This document shows, one piece after another, positions 26,728 through 36,387 of a DNA stretch of 64,000 nucleotides. Position 1 is the first letter of the stretch, and each line of letters begins with the position of its first letter. Below the pieces are notes generated by a model. The model ran no database searches and was not told the origin of the DNA. It saw nothing but the letters and a program-made list of their open reading frames with translations. Position numbers and translations under genes: made by a program. Origin of the DNA: Porphyromonas sp. COT-290 OH3588 (GTDB lineage: Bacteria; Bacteroidota; Bacteroidia; Bacteroidales; Porphyromonadaceae); the NCBI RefSeq assembly GCF_000769075.1, contig NZ_JRFC01000003.1, positions 181,742 to 245,741 on the forward strand, given 5' to 3'.

Positions 26728-28476
26728 TTAACGGAAGTTGTTGGGTATGGCTCGCTCATTGGGTGCACCATTGGTGTCGGCGACATCCCACCAAACTCGG
26801 TCTCCTTGCTTGGCATCTTTGGGAGCATTCTCATTATTTACTATATCGGAGATAGGATAACTCACTCGTTTGATGAATTTCCCTACGGGGACATCGGCCG
26901 ATAGATTGTTGAGAGGGTTGCGCAGTCTGGGGTAATCCGTACGGCGATACTCGGCCCACGCCTCATTGCCATTGGGGAAGACTGCTAGCCACTTCTGTGT
27001 AATGATCGCCTCGAGCTGAGCCTCTCTATCGCCTCCATCGAAGGGATTGTTCTTGAGGCCTGCGATGTATGCCTCTGTTTTGTCCTCGGGTAGGTGGTAG
27101 TAGCGCATAGACTCACGGATACCCTCTAGGTAGAGTTGCTCGGCGCTTCCGCCAGCATTAGCCCAGCCACGTAGGGCAGCCTCGGCTTGAAGGAACTTAC
27201 ACTCGGCATAGCCAAACCAAATAAATTCGCGGCTGTAGCTGAACCAATGTGTGTCGGAGAGCTTCTTCCCTTCCTTATGCATCACACGTAGCACGGAGTA
27301 TTTGTCGGGCGTTCTGTCCACATTCATATTGCCAATCTCACTGCCTGTAAACTTCATGTTAGGGTTGTCTACCCCTTGGTCTAGGAAGCGCTTGGGCGTT
27401 GGTCTAAACCAGCTGATAGGGCAACGTGGATCAATGTCCGCACTTAGATTGTAGTAGGCAAGCTCTAGGTCTTTGCTCATCACAGCGTCTAGATAGCGAT
27501 AGCTACAGTTGGCGACTTCGTTTTCGCTCCCACTATCGTCATCTCCTCCAAGCTCTACTGGAGCATATTTGGGGACGGTACGCATACGATCTTCTTGGCT
27601 TTTCATCAAGCCTGCTGGATGAGCCAGAGCAGCTTCTCCCTCCTTTTTTGCTCTCACTGGGTCTACGTTGCTGATGCGTAGGGCTAGGCGTAGACGAAGT
27701 GTATTGGTAAAGCGTTGCCACTTGGCTACATCGCCCTCGAAACATCTGTCATCACGCTTGTCGAAGACGAACCCAGTGCGAGCAGGATCGAGCTGTTTGC
27801 TTGCCTCCTCGAGGAGTAGAAAGATTTTATCGTAGACCTCCGACTGAGGCTGATAGGTCGCATGAGTTGGTGCTGGCTGGCACTTAATCATGGGTGTCAC
27901 GGGGATATCACCGTAAGTATCTGTCATCGTAGAGAGGAGGAAGGCATAGTAGACACGAGCCATATAGAAAGCATTGTGATACTTCTCCTTGTCTATATAG
28001 TACGCTACCTTGGCTACAGTCTGGTACTCCGAAGTCCGCTCTTGGTAGAAGTGATTCCAGCGGCGATCGGACCAGTCGGCTGTATAGACATATACGGGTG
28101 AATTGGCACTGAAGTTTGGATTGTTGTGTGCAAAGTAGCCTGCGTAGATGTCGTGCGTGAGGTTGGTCGTACGCTGATAGTCATCTACTAGCCCCTGATA
28201 TGTGAGCGAGCGGAAGCTAGCCCCGATTGTACCCTCGCTCTCTTTGAGTGCTTGCATAGCCTCCTCCGATATTTGCTTGGCAAGGGCAATACTCTGGTAG
28301 TCGCCCTCGCTAGGCTCTTCTGGCTCTGGCTGCGGTTTGGGCTCTTCTGGCTTGTGTATGTAAGGAGGGGTTGTAGGGTCGGTATTCAGTTCCCTAAAAC
28401 CATCGGTGCAAGATATGAGGCCAAGCAGAAGCGAGGCGACAAGGCTAGACGTGATGTATTTACTGATCTGATTCAT
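26728..28476 (-). CDS. SusD/RagB-like nutrient-binding lipoprotein
   Basis: Surface lipoprotein of 582 residues that captures glycan or peptide and caps the SusC transporter. The N-terminus has a lipoprotein signal with the lipobox LGLISC (cysteine near residue 23) and the FRELNTDPT motif typical of the SusD-like_2 family. TPR-like helices run through the middle (MARVYYAFLLSTMTDTYGDIPVT is characteristic). A C-terminal EAWAEYRRTDYPRL block also matches the family. A proline/glutamate-rich linker (about 40-58) follows the lipid anchor. It lies 17 nt after susC, so they are cotranscribed, and it precedes the GH85 gene, pointing to N-glycan as substrate (inference). Confidence 0.92.
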   Translation of the reverse strand: MNQISKYITSSLVASLLLGLISCTDGFRELNTDPTTPPYIHKPEEPKPQPEPEEPSEGDYQSIALAKQISEEAMQALKESEGTIGASFRSLTYQGLVDDYQRTTNLTHDIYAGYFAHNNPNFSANSPVYVYTADWSDRRWNHFYQERTSEYQTVAKVAYYIDKEKYHNAFYMARVYYAFLLSTMTDTYGDIPVTPMIKCQPAPTHATYQPQSEVYDKIFLLLEEASKQLDPARTGFVFDKRDDRCFEGDVAKWQRFTNTLRLRLALRISNVDPVRAKKEGEAALAHPAGLMKSQEDRMRTVPKYAPVELGGDDDSGSENEVANCSYRYLDAVMSKDLELAYYNLSADIDPRCPISWFRPTPKRFLDQGVDNPNMKFTGSEIGNMNVDRTPDKYSVLRVMHKEGKKLSDTHWFSYSREFIWFGYAECKFLQAEAALRGWANAGGSAEQLYLEGIRESMRYYHLPEDKTEAYIAGLKNNPFDGGDREAQLEAIITQKWLAVFPNGNEAWAEYRRTDYPRLRNPLNNLSADVPVGKFIKRVSYPISDIVNNENAPKDAKQGDRVWWDVADTNGAPNERAIPNNFR

Positions 28477-28493
28477 GAGATTGGCTGTTTGCT

Positions 28494-31400
28494 TTAGAAT
28501 TGCACATTGAGAGAGAACCCAAGCGTACGGGTGTAAGGTACAGACGTGAAGTCGATAGCCTGTGAGAACATGCTGATGTCAAATCCTCCCTCTGGGCTAG
28601 TACCCGGTGTATGGCTGAGGAGGTAGCCTAGATTGCGCCCTACTACCGATAGTCTAATATCTCTGAGAGGAGTGGATCTGAGCCACTTCTTGGGCAATGA
28701 GTAAGAGAGCGAGAGCTCTTTGAAGCGAATAAACGAAGCACTATAGATAAACTCCTCGGCTACTCCGTTTAGACCACCTACGGCTCGGTAGAAACTCTCG
28801 GCAGAGATAGCGGTTGTGTTGGGCTGACCAGTTGTTTCGTCTATACCACCGAAAACGAATTCGCCACGCTGCTCTGTGCGCTTGGCCATACCCTTGGCTG
28901 CTGCGATAGACTCGGACACAGATACCACTTGTCCGCCGAAGCGAGCATCGAATAGAGCCGAGAGTGATAGCCCCTTATAGGAAAGCGTAGGGCTGATTGA
29001 AGCCAAAAAGTCTGGCTGTATGTTGCCGATGACTTTCGGCTTGTCGGTGTCGAATAGGGGAATACCATTGCGTGTAATAACCTGACCAGCTTCATTGCGC
29101 TTGTAGGACTTGGTGCCGAGAATGTCGCCGAGGCGTCCGCCCTCGAAGGCTCCCACATCGACTAGTAGGTTGTCCCCTCTGAAGTTGAAGCTCATATACT
29201 TGCTCTCTGGGTCGAGCTTGCGTACGATCGTATTGTTGTGCGAGAGGTTAAGGGTCATCGTCCACTCGAAGTCCTTGGTGCGGACGGGTGTGCCGTAGAG
29301 CATTAGCTCGAAGCCTGAATTGACGATCTCGCCAGCATTTACCAGCTTCCAGCTATATCCAGAGGAGCGAGGCTGTGGGATACGTGTGATCTGGTTGGTC
29401 GTAGTGCTATGATAGTATGTGAAGTCAAAGCCAAGACGATTGTCAAAAAACTTCATATCAAGACCAGCCTCGATAGATGATGAGATCTCGGGTTTGAGGT
29501 CTTCGTTGTATTTCTCGCTAGGTGGCGTGAAGACTGGGCCTGATGGCTCCTGCCTCCAAGATCCAGTATTCACAAGGCGGAATGGCTCCGTGTCCTTGCC
29601 GACCTGCGCCCATGAGAGGCGAGCCTTGCCGAAGGAGAGCCACGAAGGGCGAGCGTTCTTTTGCTTCATCAGCTCCGAGAATACGAAGCTGAGGTTGGCC
29701 GAGGGATAGAAGTATGAGTTGTTGTTGAGCGGTAGGGTAGAGGACCAGTCATTGCGAGCCGTGAGATCGAGAGAGAGGTACTCGTCCCAAGCGAACTGGA
29801 ATGAGCCGAAAGCCGAGCGAGTCTTCCGTCGGGATAGGCCATTGCCTGCAGCGTTGAAGCCTTGTGCGGAGTTATGGCTCCAGTAGTTGTTGTTGAGCAT
29901 ATTCTTCGATACCCCCATCAGGTAGTGAGTCTTCTGAGACATCTCGCTCACCCCAGCGGTATAGTTGATGCGGATGCGATCGCCGATGTTGTTGTTCCCG
30001 AAGAGTATTGCCTCTGCGTTCTGTTCGAAGAAGTTCTCTTCTCTGCTGAGGTACTGTTCATTGGTCTGCTCTACAATCCCGTCTGTACGGTCTTTTTCCT
30101 CTATATCGGTGTGGTAGTAGTCGAAAGCATACTTGGTTTGTAGGAAGAGCCAGTCGGTGAAGTTGATCTTGGCTGAGGCGTAGCCGAAGCCACGCCAGCG
30201 TTGGTCTTCGTTGTCGCGCTGATTGTTGATGTAGTAAGGGTTGAGATCTTGTGGGAAGGGCCCTACATAGTTGATATGCCTGTGTGTATCGTTCTTGTAG
30301 GTCTTGAGGTCATCTAGATTGATGTTGTGCGGCATATAGATGAGTGGGTAGATCTCACCCCCAATTCCGAAGGTAGGTCTATTCATTGCCTGAGAACGAG
30401 AAAGTGAAATCTTGGTGTCAAGGCTTAGGTACTTGTTCATCGTCATGCCAGCCTTGAGGTCTAGATTGTTCTTGTTGATCTCTTCCCGAGCGAATAGACC
30501 TGTGCTACGCGTATCGCCGAAGGAGATACGGTAGTCCGACTTGTCCGTCACGCCTCCTATGGAGATGTTGTGGGTTTGGGCAAACCCCGTTTGGAAGTAA
30601 TCTCTGAGCTTATTGCCGTTGAGCCCGTAGGAGCGTTTCTGTCCATTCCAAGCCTCATACTCGTGTCCGTCTAGCTTGGGGCCGAAGCTCTCGGATACAC
30701 TAGGGTTAAACTGGCCATTGGAGCCCTGCCCGTAGGTGCGTTGTTGCTCCAGAGAGGCTCCGACTTGGCTCCAAGTGAAGTTGCCGTTGTAGGTAACGCC
30801 GAATCCCTCGCCCTTATTCCCCTTTTTCGTTGTGATGAGGATTACACCATTACCAGCTCTCGAACCATACAGCGCTGCTGCGTTAGGACCTTTGAGTACA
30901 GAGATCGACTCAATATCCTCGGGGTTGATATCTGCGGTTACACCGCCTCTGTCTACACCCCCGAATAGCGAGGCTCCCGAGCTGCTGTTGTCATTGAAAG
31001 GGACGCCATCGACGATCCAGAGAGGCTGATTATTGTCTGTGAGAGATGAGTTGCCTCGTAGGGTAATCTTGGTTGATCCGCTTAGTCCCGTACCAGATAT
31101 GTTCATTTGTAGCCCTGCTACCTTGCCTTGTAGTGCACCGGTGACAGAGGGGTTGCCAGTTTTGTTGAGCTCGCTACTCTTGACGTCTTGGAAGGCATAG
31201 CCTAGCATTTTTTTCTCTCGCTTGATGCCTAGTGCCGTCACGACTACCTCATCGATGGTCTGTGTGTCCGACTTCATCACGATTTTCATCACTCCGTCGG
31301 TAGCAGTCACCTCCATGGGCGCATAGCCGATGTACGATAGTAGTAGGGTGGGGTTGGGCATTGAGGTGCCGATGCTGAAGTTGCCATCAAGGTCTGTCAC

Positions 31401-31610
31401 TACGCCCTGCGAGGTGCCTTTGATGCGTACATTGACTCCGATAAGTGTTTCCCCTGTTTCATCTACAATCTGTCCACGATAGATCTTGCCTTTGCCCTGC
31501 TGCTGTTGTGTTTCTGTCCGTATGCCTTCGCTTGAGTGTAGTGAGATAGGCGCAAGTGCCAAAGACAGTGCTAGGGCTGGGGATAATAATAGCTGTACTT
31601 TCTGCTTCAT
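28494..31610 (-). CDS. SusC/RagA-like TonB-dependent transporter
   Basis: Outer-membrane importer of 1038 residues partnered with the SusD-like lipoprotein downstream. After a signal sequence comes a carboxypeptidase regulatory-like domain (YRGQIVDETGETLIGVNVRI...TDLDGNFSI), the TonB box in TIDEVVVTALG, then the SusC-type plug (GALQGKVAGLQMN, TLRGNSSLTDNNQPLWIVDG, ISVLKGPNAAALYGSRAGNG) and a 22-strand barrel ending in LGFSLNVQF. The size and motifs match the SusC family. It is first in the operon, with a TACCTTTG box about 230 nt upstream, so it has a long leader. No sigma/anti-sigma or hybrid two-component regulator gene is adjacent. Confidence 0.93.
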   Translation of the reverse strand: MKQKVQLLLSPALALSLALAPISLHSSEGIRTETQQQQGKGKIYRGQIVDETGETLIGVNVRIKGTSQGVVTDLDGNFSIGTSMPNPTLLLSYIGYAPMEVTATDGVMKIVMKSDTQTIDEVVVTALGIKREKKMLGYAFQDVKSSELNKTGNPSVTGALQGKVAGLQMNISGTGLSGSTKITLRGNSSLTDNNQPLWIVDGVPFNDNSSSGASLFGGVDRGGVTADINPEDIESISVLKGPNAAALYGSRAGNGVILITTKKGNKGEGFGVTYNGNFTWSQVGASLEQQRTYGQGSNGQFNPSVSESFGPKLDGHEYEAWNGQKRSYGLNGNKLRDYFQTGFAQTHNISIGGVTDKSDYRISFGDTRSTGLFAREEINKNNLDLKAGMTMNKYLSLDTKISLSRSQAMNRPTFGIGGEIYPLIYMPHNINLDDLKTYKNDTHRHINYVGPFPQDLNPYYINNQRDNEDQRWRGFGYASAKINFTDWLFLQTKYAFDYYHTDIEEKDRTDGIVEQTNEQYLSREENFFEQNAEAILFGNNNIGDRIRINYTAGVSEMSQKTHYLMGVSKNMLNNNYWSHNSAQGFNAAGNGLSRRKTRSAFGSFQFAWDEYLSLDLTARNDWSSTLPLNNNSYFYPSANLSFVFSELMKQKNARPSWLSFGKARLSWAQVGKDTEPFRLVNTGSWRQEPSGPVFTPPSEKYNEDLKPEISSSIEAGLDMKFFDNRLGFDFTYYHSTTTNQITRIPQPRSSGYSWKLVNAGEIVNSGFELMLYGTPVRTKDFEWTMTLNLSHNNTIVRKLDPESKYMSFNFRGDNLLVDVGAFEGGRLGDILGTKSYKRNEAGQVITRNGIPLFDTDKPKVIGNIQPDFLASISPTLSYKGLSLSALFDARFGGQVVSVSESIAAAKGMAKRTEQRGEFVFGGIDETTGQPNTTAISAESFYRAVGGLNGVAEEFIYSASFIRFKELSLSYSLPKKWLRSTPLRDIRLSVVGRNLGYLLSHTPGTSPEGGFDISMFSQAIDFTSVPYTRTLGFSLNVQF

Positions 31611-31840
31611 TATTATTTGCCAGAATTAGCTGTTATAGTATTGAATTTATTTAACTGACTACGCTGGTATGTTTTGGGGGGTAGTAGGGTGGTATAGATC
31701 GGAGCTTCAGAATTCGTTCAGTATGTTTGCACTATCTGGCGCTTGCTCCGATAGCCTAGATTTTAGTCTTACGCCTTTCCCTAGTATCCATTCTCCGTCA
31801 TTGATGAGATTTGCTGTTACTTCCTAAGTTGATTTCGTGC

Positions 31841-31848
31841 CAAAGGTA
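31841..31848 (-). promoter_or_regulatory. Putative promoter of the susC operon
   Basis: The minus strand reads TACCTTTG, with CTTG (one mismatch from TTTG) 18 nt further upstream (31867-31870). Use of this promoter would give a leader of roughly 225 nt before the susC ATG at 31610. Confidence 0.5.
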
Positions 31849-32469
31849 GACATTTACGCCATATAGCAAGCAAGATCTTCAAAATATTTATTTCCGTTAT
31901 ATATTTGATTGTTAGATTTATATGAAATAAATTAATTAGAAGTATGGGGTTATTTTAGCATTTGGCTAATCTATATTTTAATAGGATTTATTTGTGATAA
32001 ATAGGTTTTTGTTTATAAATAGCGCTCCTCTTGGGGGTGTGTCTGATCTTTTTGCTTATTTCGGTATTTGCATCTGTTCTTTTATTCACTTTCTTTTGTC
32101 TATTGTTCGCTTTTTTGTTTTGTTTATCTTTTCTGAGTCTGAGGCTGTACATAATTATTTAGATGACTCTATTCTGGGGAAGGCTTAGTAAGATGCAATA
32201 ACGAGGAATGGGGGTAGCTACAAGGTTTTTTGTTTGGATTTTTATTAGTGCCTATAAATCAGCGAGATATAAATATGCTCTAGAATCGATTATCTCGGGT
32301 CTTGTGGAGTGAAGTATTAGGCGGTTGATAAAGCCCCGTAAAACGCCTAGAAAGGGCCTTGAGCGAAGTGTGTTGGATTTGGCCGGCTGTCTAAGGGCGT
32401 TTTCGGACCTTTGTATTGAGGGATAGCACTCGGTAGCTGGTATTTGTTTCTCTGTTTGATTGGCAAATT
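31849..32469. other. AT-rich intergenic region
   Basis: About 620 bases between the susC promoter and repeat copy D. A 64-codon frame on the plus strand (31994-32188) encodes a hydrophobic peptide but has no signal of coding beyond being open; I do not call it. I see no tRNA, terminator or other known element. Confidence 0.5.
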
Positions 32470-32920
32470 GAGCGTTTCATCTTTTCTGTTAATATATGTA
32501 GATTTTCTGTGCGTAGGTTTTGGAGTGATCTGGAGGAATTTTCGTGAGCTTGGTTGGTGCTTCTTGAGAATTTGAAGGACTGATTCGTTGAGATTGAAGG
32601 ATTAATCCTCTTAGATGTGTCCACCAATTTCAAAAGATTGATGGGGAGAAATAGTAAAAGATGACCGCTATTTTGTGGGATTTCTTGCTTCTGTTCTTTT
32701 ATGTACTTGGTATATAGGGTTTTACTTTCTCTTTATGCTTGGGGAGATCTTTTCGTACAGCTATGTGAGATGCTCAAATGGGTCTGAGTGCTATATGGGG
32801 CTTGCTAGGGGGTAAATATGGGGGCTGCGCTTTTGTTCTCTCCTGCGGCTTTGTTTTCCCATCAATATGCTCACAGGTGATCTAAAATATAAATTTTGCC
32901 TCTCGGTGGGCTTGCTGTTT
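32470..32920 (+). repeat. Interspersed structured repeat, copy D (most diverged)
   Basis: Recognisable by TCTTTTCTGTTAATATATGTA, GAAGGACTGATT, AAAAGATTGATGGGGAGAAA, a CCCATCAATATGCTC block and the distal AAAATATAAATTT block. The central hairpin pairs TTGAGATTGAAGGA with TCCACCAATTTCAA (11 Watson-Crick pairs and one G-T of 14), with a sequence different from the stems of copies A, B and E. Boundaries are approximate. Confidence 0.65.
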
Positions 32921-32993
32921 TTTGCGGCTTGTTTGTTGCGACGATTATATATGCTTTAGGGGAGAGATACGGGGGGAGTTCGTGGCAAAAGGC

Positions 32994-33001
32994 TAACTTT
33001 G
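32994..33001 (+). promoter_or_regulatory. uvrC -7 promoter box
   Basis: TAACTTTG 28 nt upstream of the uvrC ATG matches TAnnTTTG. No -33 partner is clear. Confidence 0.45.
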
Positions 33002-33029
33002 TCGTAGAAGGATATGATCCGCTCGAGTT

Positions 33030-34835
33030 ATGACACTAGACGAAATCAAACAAATACTCCCGACGCTGCCCGAGTCCCCCGGGTGCTACAAGTATCTCGA
33101 TGACGAGGGTAGGGTGATTTATGTGGGTAAGGCTAAAAATTTGCGCAAGCGAGTCAGTAGTTACTTCCAGAAAGATCTGCCCAATGCCAAGACGAAGCTA
33201 CTCGTTCGCCAGATTAAGCAGATTGAGTATGTCGTGGTAGAAACCGAGTCCGATGCTCTGATTTTGGAAAATGCACTCATCAAAGAGCATCAGCCTCGCT
33301 ATAATATCCTTCTTAAAGATGGTAAGACTTATCCCGAGATTATCGTTAAGAATGAGCCTTTCCCTAGGGTTTTGGTGGAGCGTCGTGCCAGTCGAGATGG
33401 CTCTCTGCGCTTCGGGCCATATCCGAGTGTGCAGATGGCGCGTGCCACGCTGGCGATGATACAGGATATCTATCCGATACGTACGTGTAGCCTAGATCTC
33501 AGTCCACAGAAAATTCTTGATGGGCGATACAAAGAGTGTCTGCAGTATCACATCAAGCGATGCAAGGCTCCTTGTATCGGAGCGCAGGCTCGTGCCGACT
33601 ATGATGCCAATATTAGAGAGATTGTTAGTTTGCTGCGTGGTGACCTCTCCACGGTTATTGAGCTATATCGGGAGGAGATGTTGCGCTTGGCCGAGGAGCT
33701 TCGTTTTGAGGAAGCTCAGGTCTATAAGGAGCGTCTAGAGCACTTGGAGCAGTATCAGGTCAAGCATACTGTGGCGCCGCATCATATACATAATGTAGAT
33801 GTCTTTAGCTTCGATCGTGATGACCGTAGTATCTATGTTAATTATCTGCACATCTCTCAGGGTATGGTCAATAAGGCGCAGACAGTGGAGTACAAGGCAC
33901 AGCTAGACGAAACAGATGAGGAGCTACTGGCATCGATGATTCTTGAGCTGCGTAGGCGGTTTGATAGTCGAGCACGTGAGATTATTCTGCCGTTTGTGCT
34001 CGACTGGGAGCTCTCTGGTGTAATCATCACGGTGCCACAGCGTGGGGATAAGAAGAGGCTGCTCGAGCTCTCGGAGCGTAATGTGCGTCAGTATCGAGTG
34101 GATAAGTATAAGCAAGCCGAGCGGCTCAACCCTGATCAGCGCATGATGCAGACCCTAGGTGAGCTCAAGGAGTTACTCTCGCTCGACCGATTGCCCCTAC
34201 ATATAGAGTGCTTCGACAACTCCAATATACAAGGTAGTAGCCCAGTGGCAGCCTGTATTGTCTTCAGACGTGCTGTGCCGAGTAAGAAGGACTATCGTAA
34301 ATATCACATTCGCTCTGTCGAGGGTGCGGACGACTACGCCTCCATGCGTGAGGTTGCCTCAAGGCGATACGGCAAGATGCAGCAGGAGGGTGGGGGGATA
34401 CCCGATTTGATCCTTGTCGATGGAGGTAAGGGGCAGATGGGGGTCGTGCAGGAGGTGCTCCAAGAGTTGGGGTTGGATATTCCGGTGGCGGGCTTGGCTA
34501 AGGACGAACGTCACCAAACGAGTGAGTTGCTCTGTGGGTTGTCGATGCGCTCCGTGCCAGTTAGGCATCAGAGCCCAACCTTCCGTTTGTTGGAGCAGAT
34601 TCAATCGGAGGTACACCGCTTTGCGATCAGCTTCCACCGAGATGTGAGGAGTAGGGGGCAGGTGGCATCAAAGCTGGATTACGTTCGGGGGATTGGGCCT
34701 AAGACTAAGGACCAGCTTTTGGCTTCGTTTAAGAGTGTCAAACGCCTATCGGAGGCCTCGGAGAGTGAGCTTGCGCTGATTGTGGGGGCTAAGAAAGCTC
34801 GGCTGATCTATGAGGCGTTGCACGTGGAACAATGA
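33030..34835 (+). CDS. uvrC: Excinuclease ABC subunit C
   Basis: Makes both incisions around bulky DNA lesions in nucleotide excision repair, with UvrA and UvrB. It has 601 residues (family about 600). The N-terminal GIY-YIG nuclease domain is clear (SPGCYKYLDDEGRVIYVGKAKNLRKRVSSYF in two parts, residues about 16-50). A UVR/UvrB-binding domain (ELRFEEAQVYKERLEHLE) lies near residue 215. The RNase H-like C-terminal nuclease has IECFDNSNIQGSSPVA with the catalytic Asp, and DLILVDGGKGQM. Helix-hairpin-helix motifs close the protein (VRGIGPKTKDQLLASF). It is followed after 15 nt by dtd, probably one transcript. Confidence 0.96.
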   Translation: MTLDEIKQILPTLPESPGCYKYLDDEGRVIYVGKAKNLRKRVSSYFQKDLPNAKTKLLVRQIKQIEYVVVETESDALILENALIKEHQPRYNILLKDGKTYPEIIVKNEPFPRVLVERRASRDGSLRFGPYPSVQMARATLAMIQDIYPIRTCSLDLSPQKILDGRYKECLQYHIKRCKAPCIGAQARADYDANIREIVSLLRGDLSTVIELYREEMLRLAEELRFEEAQVYKERLEHLEQYQVKHTVAPHHIHNVDVFSFDRDDRSIYVNYLHISQGMVNKAQTVEYKAQLDETDEELLASMILELRRRFDSRAREIILPFVLDWELSGVIITVPQRGDKKRLLELSERNVRQYRVDKYKQAERLNPDQRMMQTLGELKELLSLDRLPLHIECFDNSNIQGSSPVAACIVFRRAVPSKKDYRKYHIRSVEGADDYASMREVASRRYGKMQQEGGGIPDLILVDGGKGQMGVVQEVLQELGLDIPVAGLAKDERHQTSELLCGLSMRSVPVRHQSPTFRLLEQIQSEVHRFAISFHRDVRSRGQVASKLDYVRGIGPKTKDQLLASFKSVKRLSEASESELALIVGAKKARLIYEALHVEQ

Positions 34836-34850
34836 ATAATCGATTGATAT

Positions 34851-35306
34851 ATGAGGATTGTCGTACAGAGATGCTCCAAGGCGGAGCTACATATTGACGG
34901 AGAGTTGAGGTCTAGTATTGGTCTTGGTTTAGTTGTCTTGGTTGGGATAGAGGATAGGGACACGGGCGAGGATGTTTGTTATTTGGCGAAGAAAATAGCT
35001 GCCCTGCGGGTCTTCGATGATGAGGAGGGGGTGATGAATCGGAGTGTCGTCGAGGTTGGTGGAGATATTCTGCTGGTTAGCCAATTTACTTTGATGGCTT
35101 CAACAAAGAAGGGCAATCGCCCTAGCTACATCAAGGCTTCTCGTCCAGAAGTTGCAGTGCCTCTATACGAGGCGCTCGGGAGAGAGGTTGAGGGTTTGCT
35201 CTCTCGGGCTATTTCATATGGTGTCTTTGGAGCGGATATGCAGGTCGGGTTGGTAAACGATGGCCCTGTTACGATTATTATGGATAGTCACGACCGAGAG
35301 TTTTAG
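34851..35306 (+). CDS. dtd: D-aminoacyl-tRNA deacylase
   Basis: Removes D-amino acids mischarged on tRNA, keeping translation homochiral. It has 151 residues, the usual length. Conserved motifs: MRIVVQRCSKA at the start, SQFTLMASTKKGNRPSY (the SQ...T substrate pocket), GVFGADMQVGLVNDGPVTI (the cross-subunit Gly-cisPro motif region is NDGPVT). It is downstream of uvrC with only 15 nt between and a weak terminator after it. Identification is strong from both motif blocks. Confidence 0.95.
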   Translation: MRIVVQRCSKAELHIDGELRSSIGLGLVVLVGIEDRDTGEDVCYLAKKIAALRVFDDEEGVMNRSVVEVGGDILLVSQFTLMASTKKGNRPSYIKASRPEVAVPLYEALGREVEGLLSRAISYGVFGADMQVGLVNDGPVTIIMDSHDREF

Positions 35307-35327
35307 TCTGCCTATGGGGTGTCATTG

Positions 35328-35368
35328 AGGGGAGAGTTGAGTCTTGGGGCTTGATCCTCCCTTTTTTT
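35328..35368 (+). terminator. Possible terminator after uvrC-dtd
   Basis: A short stem (GGGAG with CTCCC, plus one flanking pair) with a long loop, followed directly by seven T. The stem is weak, so support is modest. Confidence 0.4.
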
Positions 35369-35500
35369 GTTGTGAGGCTTGATGGGCGGGGGTGTGTTTC
35401 TTGGAGGCTTTAGGCGCGTTCCACGTGAAACGTAGCTCTGTGTTGTCGCTTCGAGGGTTAGAAAAGGGCTCGCAGTCGGTGGATACTGCTCTATGATTAG

Positions 35501-35508
35501 TATCTTTG
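35501..35508 (+). promoter_or_regulatory. znuA -7 promoter box
   Basis: TATCTTTG 27 nt before the ATG at 35536 and 39 nt before the one at 35548. It lies inside the longest possible reading frame (from 35506), which therefore cannot be the true start. Confidence 0.55.
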
Positions 35509-35547
35509 TCCAATATATTACATAATAATAATGGTATGGACGAATCA

Positions 35548-36387
35548 ATGATACGTTATATTACGGTGCTTTTTCTGGGTGCTCTCTTTCTTGGCGGCTG
35601 TGTCGGAGGGGGGAGTTATCAGTCCGATAAGTTTAGGTTGGCGGTTACCATTGCCCCTACGGCTAGTCTAGTCGAGGAGATTGCAGGTGATCGGGTAGAG
35701 GTTATCACCTTATTGCCTCAGGGTAATACCCCCGAGAGCTATGAGCCTACGCCACGGGATCTGGCTGCATTGGCCAGAGCTTCTGCTTATCTCTATGTAG
35801 GAGATCTTGGTTTTGAACGTAGCTGGCTCAGTCGTATAGGGGAGTTGTACCCAGAGCTTAGCTTGATTTCGCTGCGGGGAGCTTGTTTACACGCAGCAGA
35901 TGAGCATCACCATGATCCGCACTACTGGACGGGCATACGTGGTATTAGGCAGATGTCGGAGCAGGTCTACGAGGCTCTGCGTGGCCTCGATCCTGTCGGC
36001 GATAGCGTATATCGGGCAGGTTATCTAGCCTTGCAGGAGCAGATTGTTGCGCTTGAGCAGGAAACCCGGCAGAGGCTCTCCATGGCTCCCTCACGGGCGT
36101 TCGTTATTTTTCACCCCTCTCTCTCAGATTTTGCGGAGGAATTTGGCCTGCGTCAGCTTGTCATCGAGCAAGACGGCAAGGAGCCTACCCCCATGCAGCT
36201 ACAGACGTTGATTCAGACGGCGAGAGAGCTTGGCGTGAGGACTGTGTTTATCCAGAAGGAGTTTGAGGAGAAGTTGGCCAAGAGTGTAGCCGAGGAGTTG
36301 GGGGCTAAGCAGGTAGAGATCAATCCGCTTGGCGCAGATTGGGGAGAGCAGCTACGTCTGATTACATCGGCTCTAAGCAATGAATAG
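35548..36387 (+). CDS. znuA: Zinc/manganese-type ABC substrate-binding lipoprotein
   Basis: Cluster A-I metal-binding component of an ABC importer, most likely for zinc. From the ATG at 35548 it is 279 residues with a lipoprotein signal (MIRYITVLFLGALFLGGC, lipobox LGGC); an ATG at 35536 would add four residues. The family blocks are present: VTIAPTASLVEEIAGDRVEV, PQGNTPESYEPTPRDL (the first metal His is replaced by the SYEP context, which suits non-canonical binding), the DEHHHDPHYWTG metal loop, and FVIFHPSLSDFAEEFGL. The substrate assignment is by family; manganese is possible. It overlaps znuC by eight bases. Confidence 0.8.
   Translation: MIRYITVLFLGALFLGGCVGGGSYQSDKFRLAVTIAPTASLVEEIAGDRVEVITLLPQGNTPESYEPTPRDLAALARASAYLYVGDLGFERSWLSRIGELYPELSLISLRGACLHAADEHHHDPHYWTGIRGIRQMSEQVYEALRGLDPVGDSVYRAGYLALQEQIVALEQETRQRLSMAPSRAFVIFHPSLSDFAEEFGLRQLVIEQDGKEPTPMQLQTLIQTARELGVRTVFIQKEFEEKLAKSVAEELGAKQVEINPLGADWGEQLRLITSALSNE

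Noticed and set aside
31994..32188. 64-codon plus-strand frame encoding a hydrophobic peptide.
   Set aside because: AT-rich spacer with no promoter, conserved motif or neighbour relation; long hydrophobic frames arise by chance in T-rich DNA.
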